DNA of 5,516 bases, from NCBI GenBank assembly GCA_027347805.1, contig DAIEQP010000070.1:1-5516 (forward strand), read 5' to 3'. The position numbers and the translations under genes were made by a program. Below, piece after piece: positions 1 to 4,894 of this stretch. This stretch comes from Ignavibacteria bacterium (lineage in GTDB: Bacteria > Bacteroidota > Ignavibacteria > Ignavibacteriales > Melioribacteraceae). The notes under the pieces were generated by a model. The model saw only the letters and a list, made by a program, of their open reading frames with translations, was not told the DNA's origin and did no database searches. Position 1 is the stretch's first letter. Every line of letters starts with the position of its first letter.

Positions 1-743
1 TGCCAGAAGATTATCCAGTATAAAGAATAGATTAAAAGGAAAATCATGAATTTGAAATTAGAAAGAACAACAAGAAGATCTTTTACTTTTTCACCAAGTG
101 ATTTATGTGCATTTTGTTCTTTTGCATTTTTATAAAACATCAAATTGATAATTAACATTGCCAAACAACTAAATGCAGAAACAAGGTAAACGAATTCATT
201 TCCAAAACTATCTCGAACAAAATATGCAATGGTTGGTCCGATCATTGCCCCAACATTTACAAGCCAATAGTAAATTGCAAAGCCGAGAGATTTGGTTTCT
301 TCTTTTGAAGTATCGGATACAGTTCCAAGAACTGACGGTTTAATAAATGAACCGCCGAATGCAGTGAAAATCAGAAATAAAAGAAGAAGCCAGTATGTAT
401 CGAAGTTGGAGTAAAAACTATGAAAAATACTTATGCCCAGTGATCCTATTAGAAAATAACCGATTGCCAAAATTGTGAATGCCACACTGAAAGCTTTTTT
501 ATATCCCCATTTGTCTGCAAGTGTTCCGCCAAGAATCGGCAGAAGATAGATTAATCCGCCGAATATACCAGACAAACTACCAGCTTGAGATTCAGAAAAT
601 CCAAGCTGATTGCGGAGATAAATCATAAAAACTATTTGCTGGCCGTAATATGCCAAACGCTCAAATAATTCCATCCCATTTGCTACCCAGAAAGAAGGAT
701 GGAAACCGGTTTTTACTTTTTGTAATTCGGAAGTAAGACTCAC
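1..743 (-). CDS. POT-like MFS transporter, N-terminal 247 residues (3' end outside window)
   Basis: This is an inner-membrane transporter of the major facilitator superfamily, closest by motif to the proton-dependent oligopeptide (POT/PTR) branch. Translation of the minus strand gives an open frame from a GTG at 743-741 to the window edge. Visible motifs are ExxER (E25, E28, R29) followed by AYYG in helix 1, the signature of POT proton/substrate coupling; MFS motif A (GGTLADKWGYKK, 72-83) after helix 2; FIKPSVLGTVSD (133-144), like the POT helix-4 segment; and YYWLVNVGA (158-166), like the PTR2 helix-5 signature. Six hydrophobic helices can be placed at roughly 17-42, 55-76, 86-107, 115-138, 151-174 and 182-204. 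A charged linker (205-227) follows, then the start of helix 7. Family members are usually 400-500 residues, so about half is present. The GTG is chosen because a GGAG lies 5 bases upstream; an in-frame TTG further upstream has no such site. The family placement is fairly firm, but peptide as the substrate is not shown. The gene is divergent from the aminotransferase and not obviously linked to it. Confidence 0.85.
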   Translation of the reverse strand, partial: MSLTSELQKVKTGFHPSFWVANGMELFERLAYYGQQIVFMIYLRNQLGFSESQAGSLSGIFGGLIYLLPILGGTLADKWGYKKAFSVAFTILAIGYFLIGSLGISIFHSFYSNFDTYWLLLLFLIFTAFGGSFIKPSVLGTVSDTSKEETKSLGFAIYYWLVNVGAMIGPTIAYFVRDSFGNEFVYLVSAFSCLAMLIINLMFYKNAKEQNAHKSLGEKVKDLLVVLSNFKFMIFLLIYSLYWIIFW

Positions 744-748
744 TTTAA

Positions 749-752
749 CTCC
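749..752 (-). promoter_or_regulatory. Ribosome binding site of the POT-like transporter
   Basis: On the minus strand GGAG sits 5 bases before the GTG at 743-741. This site decides for the GTG over an in-frame TTG about ten codons upstream. Confidence 0.6.
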
Positions 753-790
753 AGGATTAATAACGGCTGGCAAAATAACTTAAATGAACC

Positions 791-819
791 TTGTTATTCA
801 AATGTATTTACTAAATTTC
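791..819 (+). promoter_or_regulatory. Possible promoter of the aminotransferase gene
   Basis: TTG at 791-793 and TAAATTTC at 812-819 are 18 bases apart. This resembles the Bacteroidota layout of a TTG -33 element, about 19 bases, then TAnnTTTG, with one mismatch at the last base. Transcription would start near 826 and give a leader of about 30 bases before the ATG at 858. It overlaps the opposite-strand candidate box at 799-806, so the two divergent promoters may interfere. The evidence is sequence resemblance only. Confidence 0.3.
799..806 (-). promoter_or_regulatory. Possible Bacteroidota-type -7 box for the transporter
   Basis: Read on the minus strand, this is TACATTTG, a full match to the Bacteroidota -7 consensus TAnnTTTG. 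No clear TTG -33 element lies about 19 bases upstream, so the assignment rests on one short box. A start site just downstream would leave a leader of about 50 bases before the GTG. In AT-rich DNA such a box can arise by chance. Confidence 0.28.
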
Positions 820-848
820 ATCACTAAAAAATTATTTTATTGTTAATC

Positions 849-853
849 GGAGA
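849..853 (+). promoter_or_regulatory. Ribosome binding site of the aminotransferase
   Basis: GGAGA lies 4 bases before the ATG at 858. It fixes that ATG as the start rather than the in-frame TTG at 840, which would lie upstream of the site and add six residues. Confidence 0.75.
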
Positions 854-857
854 TTTT

Positions 858-2072
858 ATGAAAGTTCCGCTGCTAGATTTAAAACCTCAGTATCTTTCTT
901 TAAAAAATGAAATTGATGAAGCTGTTCAAAGAGTTGTTGACTCACAATATTTTATTAATGGACCCGATGTTGCAAAGTTTGAAGAAGAAATTAATTCGTA
1001 TTTGAAAGTAAAATATTCAGTTGGTGTTACTTCAGGTACAGATGCATTACTGCTTGCACTTATGGCTTTAAATATTAAGCCGGGTGATGAAGTAATTGTT
1101 CCTACGTACTCATTCTTTGCTACTGCTGGCGTAGTTGCTAGATTGAATGCGATACCGGTTTTCACTGATGTTGATCCGGTTACATTTAATATGGATCCAA
1201 AAGATTTTGAAAGAAAAATCACTTCAAAAACAAAAGTTGTTATACCTGTACATCTTTACGGACAAAGCGCTGAAATGGATGAAATTGTTTCAATTGCAAA
1301 AAAACATAATATAAAAGTTGTTGAAGATGGTGCGCAGGCTATTGGTGTTCAATACAAAGATGGGAGATTTGTCGGCGGTATTGGCGATATCGGTTGTTTT
1401 TCATTTTTCCCGAGTAAAAATCTTGGCGGTTTCGGTGATGCCGGTATTGTAACAACAAATGATGAAGAACTTTATAAAACAATGAAGATGATGCGAATGC
1501 ATGGAATGGAGCCAAAATATTATCATAAAATAATTGGAGGCAATTTTAGAATCGATACTCTGCAGGCAGCAGTTCTTCGTGTAAAACTTCCGCACCTTGA
1601 TTCATGGTCTGCAAAGAGAAGAGAAAACGCAGAACTTTATACAAAATTATTTATTGAAGCTGGTTTGGCAGCTGCAGATGGAATGACATCATTCGATGAA
1701 AAAAATAAAGTGCTTCTTCCAAAAGCTGTTTACAAAGAAACCGGACACAAAAATTATCATATTTACAACCAGTATATAATTAGAGTAGAAAAAAGAAACT
1801 CATTACTCGATTATATCAGAAAGAATGATATCGGCTGCGATATTTATTACCCGGTTCCATTTCACAGGCAGGAATGTTTCTCTTATTTGAATTGCAATGA
1901 TGAAGATTATCCAGTTTCAAACTGTGCAGCTAATGATTCAATTGCAATTCCGATATATCCTGAACTAAGTAATGAACAAATTAAATTTGTTGTAGATACA
2001 ATCGCAGGCTTCATGAAAGAAGAAATGAAGTACCCGATGGAATGCAAACACTGCGATTGCATGAAAAATTAA
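858..2072 (+). CDS. DegT/DnrJ/EryC1/StrS family PLP-dependent sugar aminotransferase
   Basis: This 404-residue protein is a fold-type I pyridoxal-phosphate aminotransferase of the family that converts keto-sugars on nucleotide carriers into amino-sugars, typically with glutamate as amino donor, in the cytoplasm. It starts with the family's VPLLDL segment (3-8). SGTDA (59-63) binds the cofactor phosphate. VPTYSFFATA (81-90) is the conserved strand-loop. EDGAQA (156-161) carries D157, which should pair with the pyridine nitrogen. FSFFPSKNLG (181-190) holds K187, the expected Schiff-base lysine. NFRIDTLQAA (229-238) and YYPVPFHRQECF (330-341) are typical substrate-side segments. Length is at the upper end of normal for the family. 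The last residues contain a C-x-H-C-x-C cluster (396-401), which I do not recognise as standard. Sub-family resemblance is to the FdtB/WbpE-like 3-amino-sugar enzymes, but the exact substrate is not assigned. The gene forms its own unit, with a terminator directly behind it. Confidence 0.93.
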   Translation: MKVPLLDLKPQYLSLKNEIDEAVQRVVDSQYFINGPDVAKFEEEINSYLKVKYSVGVTSGTDALLLALMALNIKPGDEVIVPTYSFFATAGVVARLNAIPVFTDVDPVTFNMDPKDFERKITSKTKVVIPVHLYGQSAEMDEIVSIAKKHNIKVVEDGAQAIGVQYKDGRFVGGIGDIGCFSFFPSKNLGGFGDAGIVTTNDEELYKTMKMMRMHGMEPKYYHKIIGGNFRIDTLQAAVLRVKLPHLDSWSAKRRENAELYTKLFIEAGLAAADGMTSFDEKNKVLLPKAVYKETGHKNYHIYNQYIIRVEKRNSLLDYIRKNDIGCDIYYPVPFHRQECFSYLNCNDEDYPVSNCAANDSIAIPIYPELSNEQIKFVVDTIAGFMKEEMKYPMECKHCDCMKN

Positions 2073-2077
2073 AATTT

Positions 2078-2106
2078 AGCCCCATTTCGGGGCTTTATTT
2101 TTTTTT
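2078..2106 (+). terminator. Rho-independent terminator after the aminotransferase gene
   Basis: AGCCCC (2078-2083) pairs perfectly with GGGGCT (2089-2094) around a 5-base loop. TTA and then nine T residues (2098-2106) follow. It begins 5 bases after the stop codon and separates the aminotransferase from yebC. Confidence 0.92.
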
Positions 2107-2135
2107 AATTATGATGAAAATTTGCCAAAGCTTAT

Positions 2136-2143
2136 TAAATTTG
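2136..2143 (+). promoter_or_regulatory. Possible Bacteroidota-type -7 box for yebC
   Basis: TAAATTTG matches TAnnTTTG exactly. It lies 28 bases before the yebC ATG, which fits a leader of about 20 bases. The preceding terminator makes a promoter here necessary. No good TTG -33 element is seen at the usual distance. The AAATTTGC at 2137-2144 is a repeat of AAATTTGC at 2118-2125, 19 bases upstream. Confidence 0.4.
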
Positions 2144-2171
2144 CACACAAAATAAAACAGAGTTAAAACCC

Positions 2172-2882
2172 ATGGGAAGAATTTTTGAAACAAGAAAACA
2201 TGTAATGTTTGCGCGCTTTGCAAGAATGTCAAAGGCGTTCAACAGAGTTAGAAAAGATATAGAAATTGCTGTTAAAGCCGGCGGACCTGATCCAAAATCG
2301 AATTCCAAACTACGAATTGCCATTCAGAATGCAAAAAGCGTTAACATGCCAAAGGATAAAGTTGAATCGGCTATTAAAAGAGCTCATTCAAAAGATACTA
2401 CAGGTTATCAGGAAATATTTTATGAAGGATACGCTCCTCATGGTGTTGCGGTTTTAGTTGAATGTGCAACCGATAATCCTACCAGAACTGTAGCAAATGT
2501 TCGCCACATTTTCAGAAAACATGAAGGATCCTTGGGCAATGCCGGTTCAATTGCTTTTATGTTTGAGAAAAAAGGTCTTATCAAAATTGCTAAAAGTGCC
2601 ATTCCGGATGTTGATGAATTTGAACTCGAATTAATTGATCATGGTCTTGATGATTTATCTTATGATGATGACAGCATTTATATAACCACAACTTTTGTTG
2701 GTTTTGGTGCTATGCAAAAAGTATTGGAAGAAAAAAATATTGAAATTAACGCCACAGAAACACAATATATTCCTACAACCACAAAGGAATTAACTGACGA
2801 ACAGAAGACAGAAGTTAAAGAACTTCTAGATGCACTTGAAGAAGACGATGATGTTCAGGCTGTTCATAGCAATATGCAATAA
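2172..2882 (+). CDS. yebC: YebC/TACO1 family protein
   Basis: This 236-residue cytoplasmic protein belongs to the YebC/PmpR/TACO1 family. The family was long annotated as DNA-binding transcriptional regulators; more recent work links members to the ribosome and to relief of stalling at proline-rich stretches. The family layout is visible throughout: a basic helical N-terminal domain (1-75) with GGPDPKSNSKLR (37-48) and NMPKDKVESAIKRA (58-71); YEGYAPHGVAVLVE (84-97); TDNPTRTVANVR (100-111); HEGSLGNAGSIAFMFEKKG (117-135); and a C-terminal EDDDVQAVHSNM (224-235). Length is normal. The first 20 residues are the Bacteroidota-like MGRIFETRKH type rather than MAGHSKW. The ATG is chosen because it gives this family N-terminus exactly; only a weak AGAG lies 9 bases upstream. 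It probably has its own promoter. Read-through into the sugar kinase 33-87 bases downstream is possible. Confidence 0.96.
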   Translation: MGRIFETRKHVMFARFARMSKAFNRVRKDIEIAVKAGGPDPKSNSKLRIAIQNAKSVNMPKDKVESAIKRAHSKDTTGYQEIFYEGYAPHGVAVLVECATDNPTRTVANVRHIFRKHEGSLGNAGSIAFMFEKKGLIKIAKSAIPDVDEFELELIDHGLDDLSYDDDSIYITTTFVGFGAMQKVLEEKNIEINATETQYIPTTTKELTDEQKTEVKELLDALEEDDDVQAVHSNMQ

Positions 2883-2888
2883 ATTTTA

Positions 2889-2925
2889 AGCGGAGGCTCT
2901 CAAGTATTTGCTTGATGCCTCCGCT
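2889..2925 (+). terminator. Strong hairpin between yebC and the kinase (terminator or start-site hairpin)
   Basis: AGCGGAGGC (2889-2897) is fully complementary to GCCTCCGCT (2917-2925). An inner stem TCAAG/CTTGA (2900-2904 with 2911-2915) closes a 6-base loop TATTTG. It follows the yebC stop by 6 bases, where a terminator is expected, but on the plus strand CTTCACTAAAG follows rather than a T-run. On the minus strand the tail is more T-rich (TTAAAATTTATT). The ATG at 2915-2917, one candidate kinase start, lies inside the structure. The left arm also contains GGAGG (2892-2896), a Shine-Dalgarno-like sequence 18 bases before that ATG. Whether it terminates, attenuates or controls translation is open. 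Confidence 0.55.
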
Positions 2926-4045
2926 CTTCACTAAAGCACTAAACTTTTCAAAAAATTGGAATTGTTTTTTGCAGACTACACATAAAGTTTCTACTCCCGG
3001 CAGAATTTGTTTATTTGGTGAACATCAGGATTATCTTGGCCTGCCTGTAATTGCAGCTGCAATTTCTAAAAGAATTTTTATAGACGGAAAAAAAGTTGAT
3101 GGAAATTCAGTTAAAATTGAGTTGCCAGATATTTCACAAACTGATTCTTTTTTAATCGAAGAAAAGGTTTTATACAAAAACGAAAGAGATTATTTAAGAA
3201 GCGCGTTTAATGTACTGGTGAGAGAAGGTTATTCTTTTACTCGAGGAATAGAATGCAAAATTCATGGTGAAATACCAATCAATGCAGGCACATCAAGTTC
3301 ATCTGCTTTAATAATTGCATGGATACAATTTTTGATTTTAATGAGTGATAAACCCGCAAATGTATCTTTACAAAAAATTGCAGAATTGGGTTATAAAGCT
3401 GAAGTGTTAGAGTTTGCCGAACCGGGCGGAATGATGGATCACTATTCAACCGCATGCGGAAATATAATCTGGCTTGAATCGACTCCTAAAATCAATCTTC
3501 AAAATATTCATGCTAGGCTTGGAACATTTGTCCTGGCAAATTCGCTCGAACCTAAAGATACAAAGTACATACTATCGCGAGTTAAGAAAGGTGTAATGAA
3601 TATAACCCAAATTCTTTCAAAACTTGATCCCGGATTTTCAATTCATACAATCCAAGAAGATGATGTCTATCGTTATGAGGATGAATTGAACGGGGACACC
3701 AATGAACTCTTGAAAGGCACAATTCGTAACCGGGATCTGACATTTGAAGCATATAAAGTTTTGTCAGCCGAATCTATAGATGAACAAAGATTTGGCAGAC
3801 TGATGAATGAACATCAAAAAGTTTTGAGAGATGTTTTACAAATATCAACTCCAAAGATTGATAACATGATTGAAACATCATTAAAAGCAGGAGCATTTGG
3901 TGCAAAAATTAATGGTTCTGGCGGCGGAGGCTGTATGTTCGCCTACGCTCCTAAAAATCCTGAAAAAGTTTTAGAAGCACTTAAGAAGTATACACAGGAT
4001 GCCTGGATTGTTACAATTGATGAGGGGACAAGAATTGAAAATTAA
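2915..4045 (+). CDS. GHMP-family sugar kinase (galactokinase-like)
   Basis: A cytoplasmic ATP-dependent small-molecule kinase of the GHMP superfamily, probably phosphorylating a free sugar at C1. Numbered from ATG 2915 (376 residues), motif 1 is PGRICLFGEHQDYLG (28-42), the galactokinase-type GR-x-x-L-x-GEH-x-DY sugar-binding signature. Motif 2, the phosphate-binding loop, is PINAGTSSSSAL (121-132). GGMMDHYS (171-178) carries D175, which lines up with the galactokinase catalytic aspartate. Motif 3 is GAFGAKINGSGGGG (326-339). The start is uncertain: ATG 2915 (or the adjacent TTG 2912) sits in a hairpin without a well-spaced ribosome site. TTG 2969, with a GGA 8 bases upstream, would give a 358-residue protein beginning just before motif 1. 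Galactokinases often have about 20 residues before motif 1, so 2915 remains reasonable. The 3' end overlaps the nucleotidyltransferase by 11 bases. No galT lies nearby, so galactose is only one candidate substrate; N-acetylgalactosamine, a uronic acid, fucose or a heptose are others. Confidence 0.88.
   Translation: MPPLFTKALNFSKNWNCFLQTTHKVSTPGRICLFGEHQDYLGLPVIAAAISKRIFIDGKKVDGNSVKIELPDISQTDSFLIEEKVLYKNERDYLRSAFNVLVREGYSFTRGIECKIHGEIPINAGTSSSSALIIAWIQFLILMSDKPANVSLQKIAELGYKAEVLEFAEPGGMMDHYSTACGNIIWLESTPKINLQNIHARLGTFVLANSLEPKDTKYILSRVKKGVMNITQILSKLDPGFSIHTIQEDDVYRYEDELNGDTNELLKGTIRNRDLTFEAYKVLSAESIDEQRFGRLMNEHQKVLRDVLQISTPKIDNMIETSLKAGAFGAKINGSGGGGCMFAYAPKNPEKVLEALKKYTQDAWIVTIDEGTRIEN
4022..4027 (+). 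promoter_or_regulatory. Ribosome binding site inside the kinase gene for the nucleotidyltransferase
   Basis: GAGGGG lies 7 bases before TTG 4035, within the last codons of the kinase. It favours the TTG over the in-frame ATG at 4020, which lies upstream of the site and has no good site of its own. Confidence 0.6.
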
Positions 4046-4880
4046 CAAACTAATAATCCTTGCAGCTGGCATTTCAAGTAGAATGAAAAATGATTCTGCT
4101 GATAATTTGAATCTGTCTTCGGAATTAATAAATGATGCAGAATCAAAACCAAAGTCGATGATTAGAATGGGAGAAAATGATAAACCATTTCTTGACTATC
4201 TGATTGATAACGCGATTAGTGCTGGATATAATGAAATTGTATTAGTGGTTAATGAAAAAGATGAAACAATTAAGAAATATTATTCTACAAAGAAAATTTC
4301 CGGTATTAAAATATCATTTGCTGTACAGGAAATTCCGCCAGGTAGAACAAAACCATTGGGAACTGCTGATGCTTTACTTTCGGCGCTTAATTCAAAAAGT
4401 GAATGGGCGGAATTCAAGTTTGCTATGTGTAATAGTGATAATCTTTATTCAGTTGGTGCTCTGAAAAAAATATCTAAAACAGAATATGTCAATGCAATGA
4501 TAGATTATGACAGAGAATCTTTAATGGAAGAAAGTAGCAGAGTTGAAAAATATGCTGTCACAAAAAAAGATGAGAATGGTTTTCTTACCGATATAATTGA
4601 AAAACCATCACCAGAACAAATAGAAATGTTAAGAAGTAAAGATGGTACCGTTGGGGTAAGTATGAATCTTTTTGCATTCTCTTATGATATGATTTATTCA
4701 TATTTACAAAAAGTACCGCTAAATGAATTAAGACAGGAAAAAGAATTGCCAGCTGCAATTAAAATGATGTTGAATGATAATCCTAAATCCTTATTTTGTT
4801 ATCCATGGAAAGAAAGAGTCCCTGATTTGACAAGTAAAAAAGATATTCTAAGCGTTCATTCATTCTTAAAAAAGAATTAA
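4035..4880 (+). CDS. Sugar-1-phosphate nucleotidyltransferase (NTP_transferase family)
   Basis: This 281-residue cytoplasmic enzyme should join a sugar-1-phosphate to a nucleoside monophosphate from NTP, releasing pyrophosphate. Its Rossmann-like N-terminus KLIILAAGISSRM (5-17) is the nucleotide-binding loop of the RmlA/GalU/GlmU class. KPKSMI (38-43) supplies the conserved catalytic-region lysine. PFLDYLIDNAISAGY (51-65) is the usual helix. LGTADAL (108-114) binds the base or sugar. NSDN (133-136) carries the presumed magnesium ligand D135. DIIEKP (186-191) is the conserved sugar-contact segment. About 20 acidic and Asn/Ser-rich residues (18-37) separate the loop from KPK, more than in short family members. 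There is no C-terminal acyltransferase domain of the GlmU type. The TTG start is set by GAGGGG 7 bases upstream and by the position of the first strand; an ATG at 4020 would add five residues. The 11-bp overlap with the kinase suggests translational coupling. Nucleotide and sugar specificity cannot be read here. Confidence 0.87.
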   Translation: MKINKLIILAAGISSRMKNDSADNLNLSSELINDAESKPKSMIRMGENDKPFLDYLIDNAISAGYNEIVLVVNEKDETIKKYYSTKKISGIKISFAVQEIPPGRTKPLGTADALLSALNSKSEWAEFKFAMCNSDNLYSVGALKKISKTEYVNAMIDYDRESLMEESSRVEKYAVTKKDENGFLTDIIEKPSPEQIEMLRSKDGTVGVSMNLFAFSYDMIYSYLQKVPLNELRQEKELPAAIKMMLNDNPKSLFCYPWKERVPDLTSKKDILSVHSFLKKN

Positions 4881-4894
4881 AAAGAGTTAAGTAA

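Noticed and set aside
751..770. Imperfect palindrome CCAG...CTGG next to the transporter start
   Set aside because: Only the four outer bases and a few inner ones match; too weak for an operator claim.
840..857. Upstream TTG start for the aminotransferase (six more residues)
   Set aside because: The GGAGA site at 849-853 lies downstream of this TTG and is ideally placed for the ATG at 858, which also begins with the family's usual N-terminus.
926..1222. 98-codon open frame on the minus strand
   Set aside because: It lies fully inside the well-supported aminotransferase gene and has no family motif; it is a shadow of that gene's codon pattern.
1401..1595. 64-codon minus-strand frame
   Set aside because: Also antisense to the aminotransferase, covering the K187 region; no recognisable protein features beyond composition.
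2135..2323. 62-codon minus-strand frame over the yebC start
   Set aside because: Overlaps the conserved YebC N-terminus and its leader; nothing supports it.
2266..2457. 63-codon plus-strand frame inside yebC
   Set aside because: Out of frame with a clear family gene; its sequence is a frame-shifted reading of the conserved YebC domain.
2915..4045. Naming the kinase galK and the epimerase galE
   Set aside because: Motifs show the family, but the kinase signature is altered, no galT is present and the epimerase is equally close to N-acetylhexosamine epimerases, so symbols would overstate what is known.
4252..4464. 70-codon plus-strand frame inside the nucleotidyltransferase
   Set aside because: The correct frame carries the GTADAL and NSDN motifs here; the other frame has none.
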